From contig NZ_MECL01000179.1 in the NCBI RefSeq assembly GCF_014596445.1, positions 1-64,000 on the forward strand: a stretch of 64,000 nt of DNA, given 5' to 3'. The notes under the pieces were generated by a model. It was not told the DNA's origin. It ran no database searches and saw nothing but the letters and a program-made list of their open reading frames with translations. Of this stretch, positions 24,041 to 34,125 are shown piece by piece. Position 1 is the first letter of the stretch; each line of letters begins with the position of its first letter. The DNA comes from Streptomyces sp. CBMA29 (lineage in GTDB: Bacteria; Actinomycetota; Actinomycetes; Streptomycetales; Streptomycetaceae). Both the position numbers and the translations under genes were made by a program.

Positions 24041-27000
24041 GTGGCTCGTCCGACGGATTGGGATGTGCTGGATCTGGACCGTGATCCGGTGCCGGGTGAT
24101 CCGTTCGAGGTGAAGGAACTCGCCCGCAAGCTCGGGGACTTCGCCGATGACGTGGCGAGCGCGCTCAGGTCCGTCAAGGGCCTCAACGGTGACACCGTCG
24201 TGCAGGAGTGGGCGGGCCTGTCGGGTGACGCCTACCGGCAGCAGTTCGGGGACCTGCCCGGCGAGCTGGACAAGCTGGAGCGCTCCTACCGCCTCGCCTC
24301 AGGCGCCCTCGACGGCTACTGGCCGAAGCTGGAGACCGCCCAGGCCGACGCCGACCGCGCCCTGGCCCAAGGCCGCACCGCACGCCAGGAACTGGACTCC
24401 GCCACATCCCAACTCACCAACGCCGACGCCTGGGTGAAACGCGCCCAGGACAAGTCCAAGGCGTATCAGGACGACCCCAAACCCAACGTCCCACCGCCCT
24501 CCGCGGAGGAAGTCCGCGCCGCGTCCCGTAACGCCACCGACGCCAACTCCGCCCACACCACCGCCTCCACCGCCGTCCACACCGCGCAGGCCAAACTCGA
24601 CGCCGCCAAGCAACTGGCCGCCGACGCCGCCCAGTTGAGAGACGACGCCGCCTCCACCGCCCAGCACGCCCTCCACGAAGCCTCCGACGCAGGCATCAAG
24701 AACAAACACTGGTGGGAAAAGGCCGTCGACTTCGTCGCAGACCACTGGGACGACATCATCGCCGTCTGCAAAGTCATCGTCGCCGTCCTCGGCATCGTCG
24801 TCCTCATCATCGGCGGCCCCCTCGCCTGGCTCGTCCTCGCCGCCGCGATCCTCGTCCTCGCCGACACCGTCACCAAATACCTCAAAGGCCAAGCGTCCTT
24901 GTGGGACGTCCTGTTCGCCGCACTCGACTGCATCCCCATGTTCAAAGGACTCACCACCGCCGGCGGCCTCCTCAAAATGGCCCGCGAACTCCCCGCACTC
25001 CTCAAATCCGGCAAAGCCCTGGAGAACATCGCCAACAGCATCCGCAAAGGCGCGACCGGCCTGAAGAACGTCGCGCAGGACATGAAGGACCTCTACAAGG
25101 GCCTTCGTTCCGGGGCCGAGAACGAGGCCAAGGCCGGCAAGGCGATGAAAGGCCGGTGCAAGGGCGGCGACCCCGTCGATATGGTCACCGGCGAGATGCT
25201 GATGTCCCATACGGACGTCAGCTTGCCCGGCCTGCTGCCCCTGATGATCGAACGCCACCATGTGTCGAGCTTCCGCTCCGGGCGATGGTTCGGCGCGGCG
25301 TGGATGTCGACCTTCGACGAGCGGCTGGAACTCGACAGCGACGGCGCTGTGTGCGCGCACGCGGACGGCATGCTCCAGACCTATCCCGTGCCTCACCCGG
25401 GACAGCCGGTGCTGCCGAGCCATGGCCCCCGTCGCCCCTTGGCCTGGGACGGAACTCCCGGTGGTGCGGTCACGATCAGCGACCATCTCACCGGGGAGAC
25501 GCGGCACTACGGTCCCCCGGTCGCACCGGACTCCGCCGACCGCGACCGCGCGGCAGCCGTCGTGCTCCCGCTGCGGGCCGTGACCGACCGCAACGGACAC
25601 CGAATAGACATCGACCGCGGCGATGACGGCGCCCCCACCGCCGTACGGCACTCCGGGGGCTATCACCTCGCGGTCGACACGGACCAGGGTCGCATCACCG
25701 CCCTGCGTCTGCTGCCGTCGGCGGAAAGCCCGGACAGCAGCGCGGTCGACGGCACCCTTGACGGCCCGCTCGACGGCCCACTCGACGGCCCGGTCACCAC
25801 CGAGGCCGAGACGGACATCGGCCGCGGCACCCTGCTGCGCGCCTACACCTATGACGGCCCGCACCGGCACCTCACCGGCGTCGCCGACTCCGTGGGCCGT
25901 CCCTACCGGCTCACGTACGACGAGCGGGGCCGCATCGCGTCGTGGACCGACCGGAACGACCGCTGGTACCGCTACGAGTACGACGGCCCGACCGACCGCG
26001 TGGCACGCGGCATCGGCCAGGACGGCCCGATGTCCGCGGAATTCGCGTACGACGACGACCGGCGGACGACGACGCTGACCGACAGCCTCGGCCATCGCAC
26101 CGAGTACCACTACGACGAGCGGCTCCACCTGACGCGCGTCGTGGACCCGCTGGGCTTCAGCGTGCACACCGAGCACGACACGTACGGGCGGCTGCTCTCG
26201 CGTACCGACGAGCTCGGCGCCACCACCCGCTTCACCCTCGGCGAGCACGGCCAGCCGGTGCGGGTGGACCGGCCGGACGGCACTGGCGTCGAGGTGGACT
26301 ACCACGACGGCCTTCTGCCGATCGCCGTCACCGAGGCCGACGGCTCCCGCTGGGAGTGCGCGTACGACGAGCGGGGAAACCTCCTCACCAGCACCGACCC
26401 ACTCGGCGCGGTGAGTTCGTACACCTACGACGAGCGCGGGCACCGGATCACCCAGGTCGACGCCCTGGGCAACACCTTCCGGTTCGAGACCGACCGCGCG
26501 GGGCTTCCCGTGCGGGTGCTCGATCCCCGCGGCAGCGTCGTCCGGATGGACAGGGACGCGTTCGGGCGGGTCGTGCGGATCGAGAACTCGGTCGGCGGCA
26601 CCGTGCGTCAGAAGTGGAGTCCCGAGGGGTTGCTGCTGTGGCGCACGGACAGCGGCGGGGGCCACGAGTCCTGGACGTACGACCCGGAGGGCAACCTCGT
26701 ATCGCGGCGCGACGCCGGCGGGTCCGTCACCGCCTTCGAGTACGGCCCGTTCCGCCTGCCCAGCGCCAGAACCGACCCGGACGGCACGCGTTACCGCTTC
26801 ACCCACGACACCGAGCTGCGACTCACCGCCGTGACCAATCCGCGAGGCGACGTGTGGAGTTACCACTACGACGCCGCAGGTCATCTCACCGGGGAGCGCG
26901 ACTTCAACGGCCGCGCGCTCACCTACGTCTGCGACCCCGCAGGTCGGCCGGTCGAGCGGACCAACGGGGCCGGTCAGACAACCCGCTTGACCTTCGACGT

Positions 27001-28780
27001 CGCGGGCCGGGTCGTGGAGTCGCGCACCGGTGACGGCGCGGTCACCTCGCTGCGCTACGACCCCGCGGGACGGATGGTGGAGGCGGTCGGCCCTGACAGC
27101 GCCGTGGTCTTCGGCTATGACACGGTGGGCAGGATCGTCGCCGAGACCGTGGACGGCCGCACTGTCACCAGCGCGTACGACGCGCTGGGCCGACGGGTAC
27201 GGCGCACCACGCCCAGCGGCGCGGCCTCGAACTGGTCCTACGACGCGGCGGGGTTGCCCTCGTCGCTGGTCGTCGCGGGCTGTCGGCTGACCTTCGCGCA
27301 TGACGCGGCGGGCCGCGAGACCGCCCGCGGTCTGGGCGCCGCCGCGGTGCTGACGCAGAGCTGGGACGCCGGCCACCGACTCGTCGAGCAGGTCATCCGG
27401 GCGGGTACCGCAGACGCGCCGGAGACCGGCGAGGCAAGCGTGCGGCAGTCCCGGTCGTACCGCTACCGCGACGACGGCCATCTGGCCGGGATCACCGAAC
27501 TGCTCGGCGGCACACGTCGTTTCGACCTCGATCGGGCGGGCCGGGTCACCACGGTGTCGGCCGACAGCTGGACGGAGTCGTACGCCTACGACGCGCTCGG
27601 CAACCTCAGCGCCACCGCTCATCCGGCCCCCGGCGGACAGGACACGCAGGGACCGACGGAGCGCTCCGGGACAAGGATCACCTCGGCGGGCCGCACCGCC
27701 TACGAGCACGACGCCCAGGGGCGCGTGGTCCGCGTGATCCGGCGGACGCTGTCCGGACTGCGCCGGATATGGACGTACGCGTGGGACGCCGAGGACCGGC
27801 TCACCGAGGTGGCGACCCCCAGGAGCGGTGTGTGGCGGTACCGCTACGACGCACTCGGCCGGCGCGTCTCGAAGTTCCGGATCGATGCGGAAGGCGCCGC
27901 CGCCGAAGAGGTCCGGTTCACCTGGGACTGCGCCAATCTCGCCGAGCAGCAGACGCTCCGGGACGGCATGACGGAGACCGACACATGGGACTGGGAGCCG
28001 GGCAGTCACCGGGCCGCGTCCCAACTGCGCAGGCAGTGGCGGGCGGACGCTCCGGACGAGGTCAGTCGGCAGTTCTACGCGATCGTCACGGACATGGTCG
28101 GCACTCCCAGCGAACTCGTCGGTGAGGACGGCACGATCGCCTGGCGGGCCGCCAACACCCTGTGGGGCAAACCGCTCGGGGGAGGCGACACCGGCGACAG
28201 CCTCTGCCCGCTGGCCTTCCCCGGACAGTACCGCGACGCGGAGACCGGGCTCCACTACAGCCTGGCCCGTTACTACGACCCGGACACCGCGGCCTTCCTG
28301 ACGCCTGACCCGTTCGGGCTGGTCCCCGCCCCGAATCCACACGCGTACGTCGACAACCCCTTCCGCTGGAGCGACCCACTCGGTCTGGAGGGCGACAGCA
28401 CCGAGCCGGCTCGCGTCTACGACGACTCGGAGTACGACAAGCACGGCTCGAGCGGCGGTTCATCGGCCAAGGGTGAGGTCAGCCGCGCGCCGTCCAACGG
28501 TCAGGCGGCGCTCGACCGTTCCATCGACATGGATCCGAGCAATCCCAACGTCACCAGGCGCCTCGGCGTCGACCACGTGAACGGCGAGATCGTGGTCCTG
28601 GACCGGCACCGGGCGATCGCCGACGCGGACGGCAATATCATCAAGGAGATCTACCACGGCCATGTGCAGTCCACGTATCCGTCGAAGAGTGTCACGCAGG
28701 GCGACCTGACGAAGCTCAAGAAGGCGGGCATGATCGACAACATCAAGAAGCAGCGTGTGCTCCCGCCGCCCTGCGAATAG
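24041..28780 (+). CDS. RHS/YD-repeat polymorphic toxin with WXG100-like N-terminus
   Basis: 1579 residues, GTG start. The first 110 residues are helical with VVQEWAGLSGDAYRQQF, a WXG100-like element that suggests type VII secretion. A coiled coil lies at about 120-225 and two membrane-inserting helices at about 240-290. Then comes a DUF6531-type start (KGGDPVDMVTGEML), many YD repeats, and the RHS core GLHYSLARYYDPDTAAFLTPD ending at DPLGL near residue 1448. The last 130 residues are the variable toxin (VSRAPSNGQAALDRS, LGVDHVNGEIVVLDRHR, IYHGHVQS). I do not recognise the toxin family with confidence; a nuclease is likely by analogy. The gene downstream is the probable immunity gene. Confidence 0.85.
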   Translation: MARPTDWDVLDLDRDPVPGDPFEVKELARKLGDFADDVASALRSVKGLNGDTVVQEWAGLSGDAYRQQFGDLPGELDKLERSYRLASGALDGYWPKLETAQADADRALAQGRTARQELDSATSQLTNADAWVKRAQDKSKAYQDDPKPNVPPPSAEEVRAASRNATDANSAHTTASTAVHTAQAKLDAAKQLAADAAQLRDDAASTAQHALHEASDAGIKNKHWWEKAVDFVADHWDDIIAVCKVIVAVLGIVVLIIGGPLAWLVLAAAILVLADTVTKYLKGQASLWDVLFAALDCIPMFKGLTTAGGLLKMARELPALLKSGKALENIANSIRKGATGLKNVAQDMKDLYKGLRSGAENEAKAGKAMKGRCKGGDPVDMVTGEMLMSHTDVSLPGLLPLMIERHHVSSFRSGRWFGAAWMSTFDERLELDSDGAVCAHADGMLQTYPVPHPGQPVLPSHGPRRPLAWDGTPGGAVTISDHLTGETRHYGPPVAPDSADRDRAAAVVLPLRAVTDRNGHRIDIDRGDDGAPTAVRHSGGYHLAVDTDQGRITALRLLPSAESPDSSAVDGTLDGPLDGPLDGPVTTEAETDIGRGTLLRAYTYDGPHRHLTGVADSVGRPYRLTYDERGRIASWTDRNDRWYRYEYDGPTDRVARGIGQDGPMSAEFAYDDDRRTTTLTDSLGHRTEYHYDERLHLTRVVDPLGFSVHTEHDTYGRLLSRTDELGATTRFTLGEHGQPVRVDRPDGTGVEVDYHDGLLPIAVTEADGSRWECAYDERGNLLTSTDPLGAVSSYTYDERGHRITQVDALGNTFRFETDRAGLPVRVLDPRGSVVRMDRDAFGRVVRIENSVGGTVRQKWSPEGLLLWRTDSGGGHESWTYDPEGNLVSRRDAGGSVTAFEYGPFRLPSARTDPDGTRYRFTHDTELRLTAVTNPRGDVWSYHYDAAGHLTGERDFNGRALTYVCDPAGRPVERTNGAGQTTRLTFDVAGRVVESRTGDGAVTSLRYDPAGRMVEAVGPDSAVVFGYDTVGRIVAETVDGRTVTSAYDALGRRVRRTTPSGAASNWSYDAAGLPSSLVVAGCRLTFAHDAAGRETARGLGAAAVLTQSWDAGHRLVEQVIRAGTADAPETGEASVRQSRSYRYRDDGHLAGITELLGGTRRFDLDRAGRVTTVSADSWTESYAYDALGNLSATAHPAPGGQDTQGPTERSGTRITSAGRTAYEHDAQGRVVRVIRRTLSGLRRIWTYAWDAEDRLTEVATPRSGVWRYRYDALGRRVSKFRIDAEGAAAEEVRFTWDCANLAEQQTLRDGMTETDTWDWEPGSHRAASQLRRQWRADAPDEVSRQFYAIVTDMVGTPSELVGEDGTIAWRAANTLWGKPLGGGDTGDSLCPLAFPGQYRDAETGLHYSLARYYDPDTAAFLTPDPFGLVPAPNPHAYVDNPFRWSDPLGLEGDSTEPARVYDDSEYDKHGSSGGSSAKGEVSRAPSNGQAALDRSIDMDPSNPNVTRRLGVDHVNGEIVVLDRHRAIADADGNIIKEIYHGHVQSTYPSKSVTQGDLTKLKKAGMIDNIKKQRVLPPPCE
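25747..25791. repeat. In-frame 12-base repeats in the RHS gene (LDGP units)
   Basis: Tandem GACGGCCCGCTC-like units encode repeated LDGP within the RHS protein at about residues 570-585, an inter-repeat linker that can change length without losing the frame. Confidence 0.8.
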
Positions 28781-28805
28781 CCACAGCGAAGGTCCGGTAT
28801 CCCGT

Positions 28806-29273
28806 ATGGCGTCCGAATACGACTGGGACAGCGGCGAGGGCCTGTCGCGGATCGACGACCCCGCGGCAGTGGACGCCGCGTTCGAACGCGGCGAACGCCA
28901 CCTGGGCACCGCGGTGGTGGGCCTGGCCTTCACCTGCCCGCTGGCTGAGTCGTCACCCCGGATCGTCAGGGCGACAGGGCTGCCGGACCCTGCGGAGCGC
29001 CAGTTCGCCTTCACCGCCGCGGGCGTCGCGGCACGGGTCCACGGCTCTCTGACACCGGAGTTGTACGCGGCCCTGCGCGCGGAGGGTTCCAGCGGCTTCG
29101 CGGAGACCGCCATCGACGACGCCCTGACCTTCGTTCCGTTCCGGAAGCTGCCGCCGTGGCTCAAGCGGCGCTGGCTGCTGACCGGAGCGCGGGACATCGC
29201 GCAGGGATGGTGGCTGCGCACCGCGGATGTGGCCGACCGCATGCGGCAAACCGTGCGACGACGACGTCCCTGA
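28806..29273 (+). CDS. Probable immunity protein for the RHS toxin
   Basis: 155 residues from ATG 28806, 25 bases after the toxin stop. No family recognised. An acidic N-terminus (YDWDSGEGLSRIDDPAAVDAA) leads to a mixed alpha/beta body and a basic Trp/Arg-rich end (WLKRRWLLTGARDIAQGWW). Position immediately after the toxin tip, cytoplasmic character and small size fit an immunity protein that would bind and block the toxin domain. The role is inferred from position alone. Confidence 0.6.
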   Translation: MASEYDWDSGEGLSRIDDPAAVDAAFERGERHLGTAVVGLAFTCPLAESSPRIVRATGLPDPAERQFAFTAAGVAARVHGSLTPELYAALRAEGSSGFAETAIDDALTFVPFRKLPPWLKRRWLLTGARDIAQGWWLRTADVADRMRQTVRRRRP

Positions 29274-29510
29274 ACGGCTCGCAAACCTCCTGAATCGGCC
29301 GGACGGGCACATACCGGGGGCTTGTGGCAGTACGCACCGGCTTGTGCGGCGTACGGGACCTTGTGTGCATCAAGCGGGGCGGCGTGCGCCGATGTGCGCA
29401 GGGGCGGGGGGCGGGGAGGGTGACCGCAGACGCGCAACGCGTCGGCACGGCGGGCCTGTTGACGAGCGATCGGACGGCGCACCGGCGTGCCCGTACGAAG
29501 GAGATTGTCG

Positions 29511-31310
29511 ATGAGAGGCTTCGGCCCGGCAGATACCGGTATCGACGGAAGACGGCGCGGCGAAGGGGGCGGCGGGGCCAGTGGCAGGGCGGACCGGCGG
29601 TGGCGCCGGCGGGTGGCCACGGCGCTGTTGGGCGTGACCCTGCTGGCCACGGGATCGCTGGTCGGGGGCGGCCCGGCACAGGCGAACACGCCCGGTCAGC
29701 CCGGCACACCGAGCGCGCCGACGACCGTGTTCACGGAGGACTTCGAGAACGGTCAGGGCCCGGCGGTGACGACGCTGCCGGACTACACGGGCGCGGCGCC
29801 GCTGGCGGAGACGTACACCGCCGATCCGGCGTGGCTGACCTCCTGCAACGGCCTGCTGGTCTCGCAGCAGGGCCCGGCGAATCCCCCGCCGGGCGTCAAC
29901 TGCGGGGGCTTCTGGAACGCGAACAAGCAGATGGCCGCCGCGCTGGGCACGTGGGCGGGCGGCGACGCGTCCACCAACCACTCGCTCACCGCCTACACCT
30001 CGGGCGATCCGGGCGCCGGGCGCACCGAGTTGGAGACCGTACGGCCGATCCCGCTGAGCGCGAACCACCGGTTCCTGACCTTCTCGGTGGACGCGGCGGC
30101 CCAGAACTGCTTCGCCAGCCACCCCCTGCTCGCCTTCTACCTGCTCGACGGCGGCACCGCCCGCGCCGCGTTCACCTCCCCCATCGACCCGTGCCAGAAC
30201 CCCGGTTCGGTGATCGGCGGCACCTCGGTGGGTACGTACGCCAGCGACGGCTCGGTGCTGTTCACCGGCGACTCGGCCGGTATCCGGCTGGTCAACGAGC
30301 AGGCCAGCGGCAACGGCAACGACGGCGCGATCGACAACGTCCGTCTGCTGGACGCCACTCCGCAGCTCGACCAGGGCTTCGCCCCGGCGAACCTGCCCGT
30401 GGGCGCGCCCGCCACACTGACCTTCACCCTCACCAACACCAGTGAACTGGCCGCCAAGAACGGCTGGTCCTTCGGCGCTCAACTCCCTGACGGGCTGCGG
30501 CTGGACGGCAGCAGCGCGACCACCGACTGCGGTTCGGGAACGGCCACCGCGGACGCGGCGGACGGCACGATGACCGTGAGCGGTGACCTCGCCGCCGGTC
30601 AGCAGTCCTGCACCGCGACCGTCAAGCTCACCTCCAACTACGGCGGCACGTACCAGATGTGCGGCTCGTCGATCACCGACCCGGTCGGCGTCGACCTGCC
30701 GGGCTGCGCCTCGGTGACCTTCACCGCGCCCGTCTTCGACGCCCGCGCGCACGGCGTACGGCTCACCTCGCCGCTGCTCAACATCGGCCCGCTGGCGCCG
30801 TCCGCCCACTCCTGCACGCCGCTGCCCGGCAGCGACAGCCACTCCGTGGTGAGCGCCGGGCTCGGCACCGTCGGCAACCTCGGTGTCCTGACCACCGACG
30901 CCTCGGGCACCGTCGACGCCGACGGGACCCGTACGGCCGCGGCCCACGCCCAGACCTCCGGCATCAATCTCCTCGGCGGCCTGATCACCGCCGACCTCGT
31001 CGGCACCTCGGCCCAGGCACGGCAGTCCCTCACCGGCGCCGGGCCAGGACCGGTCTCCTCGACCGGTTCGACCGTCCTGACCAACCTCCGCGTCGCCGGT
31101 GTCACCGTCGCCGCCAACGCAGCGCCGAACACCACCATCGGCCTGCCGCTCGTCGGCTCCCTCGTCATCAACCAGCGGACGACCGTCGCCGCAGGCAAGG
31201 GCATCACCGTCACCGCCCTCTCCCTGACCCTCCTCACCGGCGTCCACGTCACGATCGCCCAGAGCACCGCCGCCCTCCTCACCTCCACCGACCCCTGCCC
31301 CGCCACCTGA
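29511..31310 (+). CDS. Secreted DUF11/DUF7933-type surface protein (choice-of-anchor P family)
   Basis: 599 residues from ATG 29511, preceded by AAGGAG. Signal peptide after a basic stretch (WRRRVATALLGVTLLATG, cut after AQA). The N-terminal domain is a lectin-like jelly roll (FTEDFENGQGP, GAIDNVRLLDATP). It is followed by a DUF11/DUF7933-like beta-sandwich (PATLTFTLTNTSELAAKNG) and a Ser/Thr/Ala-rich choice-of-anchor P-like region. No LPxTG or C-terminal helix is seen. Function unknown; extracellular or envelope-associated. Confidence 0.75.
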   Translation: MRGFGPADTGIDGRRRGEGGGGASGRADRRWRRRVATALLGVTLLATGSLVGGGPAQANTPGQPGTPSAPTTVFTEDFENGQGPAVTTLPDYTGAAPLAETYTADPAWLTSCNGLLVSQQGPANPPPGVNCGGFWNANKQMAAALGTWAGGDASTNHSLTAYTSGDPGAGRTELETVRPIPLSANHRFLTFSVDAAAQNCFASHPLLAFYLLDGGTARAAFTSPIDPCQNPGSVIGGTSVGTYASDGSVLFTGDSAGIRLVNEQASGNGNDGAIDNVRLLDATPQLDQGFAPANLPVGAPATLTFTLTNTSELAAKNGWSFGAQLPDGLRLDGSSATTDCGSGTATADAADGTMTVSGDLAAGQQSCTATVKLTSNYGGTYQMCGSSITDPVGVDLPGCASVTFTAPVFDARAHGVRLTSPLLNIGPLAPSAHSCTPLPGSDSHSVVSAGLGTVGNLGVLTTDASGTVDADGTRTAAAHAQTSGINLLGGLITADLVGTSAQARQSLTGAGPGPVSSTGSTVLTNLRVAGVTVAANAAPNTTIGLPLVGSLVINQRTTVAAGKGITVTALSLTLLTGVHVTIAQSTAALLTSTDPCPAT

Positions 31311-31395
31311 CCTGACCCGACCCATCCGAACTCCCTTGCCCCGCCCGGTCATTGAGCACCGCACCCGGGCGGGCCGAGGCCGCGCCCGGCAACGC

Positions 31396-31431
31396 GTCGA
31401 GGGCTCCACCGCGGATGGTGGAGCCCTCGAC
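31396..31431. terminator. Bidirectional rho-independent-like terminator
   Basis: A perfect 15-base-pair stem (31396-31410 with 31417-31431) with a six-base loop GCGGAT, between two convergent genes. One of the strongest hairpins in the window. Confidence 0.9.
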
Positions 31432-31456
31432 GTGTCTGGTGGCGGAGTCCTACGGG

Positions 31457-32785
31457 TTACGCGGAGGCCACCTGGACGGTGCCGGTGGTCACGGTCTGCC
31501 AGGTGTCGGCGCCGTCGAAGCGGGCACGGAAGTACCCCGCCCGGGTCTTCGTGACGTCCGCTGAGAAGCCGTACTCTCCGGAGCCGTCCCACCGGGCCTC
31601 GACCGTGGACAGCGTCTTCCAGTGCGTGCCGTCCGCGGAGAACTGAAGGGCGACGTCAGCGGTGGCCGGAGTGATGTTCCCGTCGAAAGCGATATGCCCC
31701 TCGGTGCGGACGTGATGACGGTCCAGCCGATAGGCGCTGTAGTCGGTGAAGCGGGCCGGCTGGAGAACGGTCACGACATCGCTTCGGCCGACGGTGTCAC
31801 TGATGAACGGGTCGGCGCTGAGGCTCGTCACCTGGAAGAACCCCGATTCCGGAGGCGTGTAGTCGGCCCGGAACGACCCGTCAGCGGATGTGGTGAACCC
31901 GCCGACCAGGTCGTTGTACTCGGCGGACGGCCCGAACAGAATCCCGCCGGAAACGTCCGGCAGCGGCTGCCATACGCCGTCCGTCAACTGCTCCAGCCGC
32001 CCGGTCAGGGTGACCTGCTGATTCAGGTCGATACGCGACGGACTCGTGTGCAGAACAGCCCGGGTGGGTGTCTTCTCGATACCGACGGCGATCTGCGGAG
32101 ATTCGCCGTACAGGGCGTTCGGAGCGGTGTTGTCCGGGCGGTAGTACGCCTGGATCGTGGCGGAGTTCCCGAGAGGCAGGGTCAGCGAGATTCTGCCCTG
32201 AGCGTCGCTGACGGCACTGGTGTCGAGCCAGTCGTCGGGATAGGAAACGGAGACGTAGACCGTGTGACCCGGCAGCGCGCGCAACTCCCCGCTGTCGGGC
32301 CACCTGCCGCGCAGCGTTCCGCTCAGCGTGACATCACGGTGACCGGAGTCGACGGAAGTCCGGTCCACGGCGACGTCCGAGAGGTCCGCGACGACAAAGT
32401 AGGAGAGCCCGCCGGCCCGGGGCACCGACACGTGGTCCCCCGCGCTGTCCGACGCTTCGATATCCACCTGGTACGAGGCGAAATCCGGCAGGTGCAGCGG
32501 TGTCCGCGTGCGCCACAGGCCGTCTTGCGCTGTGCCCGAGAACAGGACGAAATCCTCAGGTCCGACGAGACCTACCTCCTGGCCGGTCGTCGGCGAGACG
32601 ATGTGCGCTGTCAGCGCGGTGATGTCGCTGCTCGCCTCGGCCTTGACCTGAAGCGTGCCCAGGTCACCACTGACACTGTTCGCGTAGGACACCGTGATCG
32701 AATCCGCCGCGTGTGCGGCCGGTGCGCCCACCACGCACACGGCCACGGCCGCCGCACTTGCCAGCACGGCATGAAATCGCCTCAT
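31457..32785 (-). CDS. Secreted protein with repeated Ig-like/beta-sandwich domains
   Basis: 442 residues from ATG 32785 with an excellent ribosome site (GGGGGAGGAAGA). Signal peptide to AHA at about residue 26. The mature protein contains about four beta-sandwich modules of about 100 residues with calcium-independent Ig-like features (TLSGTLRGRWPDSGEL, VTLTGRLEQLTDGVWQPL, KTLSTVEARWDGSGEYGF). No catalytic motif or anchor. Function unknown. Confidence 0.7.
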   Translation of the reverse strand: MRRFHAVLASAAAVAVCVVGAPAAHAADSITVSYANSVSGDLGTLQVKAEASSDITALTAHIVSPTTGQEVGLVGPEDFVLFSGTAQDGLWRTRTPLHLPDFASYQVDIEASDSAGDHVSVPRAGGLSYFVVADLSDVAVDRTSVDSGHRDVTLSGTLRGRWPDSGELRALPGHTVYVSVSYPDDWLDTSAVSDAQGRISLTLPLGNSATIQAYYRPDNTAPNALYGESPQIAVGIEKTPTRAVLHTSPSRIDLNQQVTLTGRLEQLTDGVWQPLPDVSGGILFGPSAEYNDLVGGFTTSADGSFRADYTPPESGFFQVTSLSADPFISDTVGRSDVVTVLQPARFTDYSAYRLDRHHVRTEGHIAFDGNITPATADVALQFSADGTHWKTLSTVEARWDGSGEYGFSADVTKTRAGYFRARFDGADTWQTVTTGTVQVASA

Positions 32786-32988
32786 TCTTCCTCCCCCTAG
32801 CAGCAGGTCCCATGTCTCCCCGCAGCTCACGGACGGCGCCGGAGCCAACTGCGACCCTAGCGCCGGCCTGTGACAATCACTTCTGATTTCCCGAGGAGGC
32901 CGCCGTCGCCCACGGTCCGGCGATGAGTTCCGGGGGTGGCGGGGGTCTACCTCTCGGACGGGAAAAAGACACTGACCGGGAGTACGCC

Positions 32989-33633
32989 ATGGGTCTCATT
33001 CACATTGAGCTGTTCACGACGCTGGACCTGGTGGGGCAGGCGCCCGGGGGGCCGGAGGAGGACCCGGAGGGGTTCTCGTACGGGGGGTGGCAGGTGCCGA
33101 TGCTGGACGAGGTGGCCGGGGCGCAGGTGGACGCGGCGTACAAGGGGACGGACGCGCTGCTGCTCGGGCGGCGGACGTACGACATCTTCGCCGCGTACTG
33201 GCCGCATCAGGAGGACGGGGACAACGGGGGCTTCGCCACGCTCTTCAACAGCGTGCCGAAGTACGTGGCCTCGCGGGGTACGCCCGATCTGTCGTGGGCG
33301 GGGTCGACGCACCTGGGGCCGGATCTGGTGGCGGCAGTGCGCGAGGTGCGGGAGCGGCACGAGCACATCAAGGTGGTCGGGAGCCTGGACCTGGTGCAGA
33401 CGCTGCTGCGCGAGAAGCTGTTCGACCGGCTGGACCTCTGGGTGCACCCGATCATGCTGGGCGTCGGGAAGAAGGTGTTCGACGGCGGCGCGGTCCCCAC
33501 GAACGTCTCGCTGCTCGCACCGCCCGTGGCCAGCCCGAAGGGCACCGTGCACCTGCGCTACGCACGCGCCGACGGCGTCCCCGGGACCGGGGACATGAGC
33601 GCGGTCGACCGCGACGCCGGACAGGACGCCTGA
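32989..33633 (+). CDS. Dihydrofolate-reductase-fold (RibD C-terminal) family protein
   Basis: 214 residues from ATG 32989, preceded by GGGAG. Opens IHIELFTTLDLVGQAPGGPEED, then LLGRRTYDIFAAYWP and KVVGSLDLVQTLL, the pattern of the RibD_C/YyaP family that binds NADPH. Not a housekeeping DHFR. Substrate unknown; monocistronic. Confidence 0.88.
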   Translation: MGLIHIELFTTLDLVGQAPGGPEEDPEGFSYGGWQVPMLDEVAGAQVDAAYKGTDALLLGRRTYDIFAAYWPHQEDGDNGGFATLFNSVPKYVASRGTPDLSWAGSTHLGPDLVAAVREVRERHEHIKVVGSLDLVQTLLREKLFDRLDLWVHPIMLGVGKKVFDGGAVPTNVSLLAPPVASPKGTVHLRYARADGVPGTGDMSAVDRDAGQDA

Positions 33634-33756
33634 GGCAGCGTTCGACGGCTTTGCCAGCTCTTTACAATCCGTTCCGCCCACGTCTCGTCTTTTCAGTCGA
33701 TCCGCACCTCAGCCCGCGCGTGACCGCGCGGGCGGGCCGACGAAAGAGAGCGATTC

Positions 33757-34125
33757 ATGCGCCGAACTGTTCTGAGCGCCGTGGCACTCGCGTGTACCGC
33801 CGTACTGGCGAGCGGTGTGCCCGCGTTCGCCGACGGGGCGTCCCCGACCCCGGCCCCGACCCGGTCCGCCGTGCAGACGCCGTCGACCGGGCCGTCGGAC
33901 GCCACGTCGTCCACGCGGCCCTCCGCGACGGCCGCGCCGACCAAGGCGACGCGGGCGGGCCAGGTCCCCGCGGTGCCGAAGGGAGCGCCGAACACCGGTG
34001 AGGCGCCGGTGGCCTCGCACGGCGGAAACGACGGCGGGCTGATCGGCGGGGGCGCGGCCGCGGTGCTCGCGCTCGGCGGCGGGGCCGTTCTCCTCGTACG
34101 CCGCCGGCGGGCGACCGGGGCGTGA
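33757..34125 (+). CDS. Small sortase-substrate-like surface protein
   Basis: 122 residues. Signal peptide (cut after AFA, about residue 25), a Thr/Pro/Ala/Ser-rich stalk, then APNTG at 78-82, a Gly/Ala-rich hydrophobic helix (about 95-114) and RRRR. This is the layout of a cell-wall sorting signal with an atypical first residue in place of LPxTG/LAxTG. Its stop overlaps the GTG start of the sortase gene, so substrate and enzyme are co-translated. Confidence 0.78.
   Translation: MRRTVLSAVALACTAVLASGVPAFADGASPTPAPTRSAVQTPSTGPSDATSSTRPSATAAPTKATRAGQVPAVPKGAPNTGEAPVASHGGNDGGLIGGGAAAVLALGGGAVLLVRRRRATGA

Noticed and set aside
24299-28444. A minus-strand reading frame of about 1380 codons opposite the RHS gene
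   Set aside because: Antisense shadow of high-GC coding; no recognisable domain, while the plus strand has YD repeats and an RHS core.
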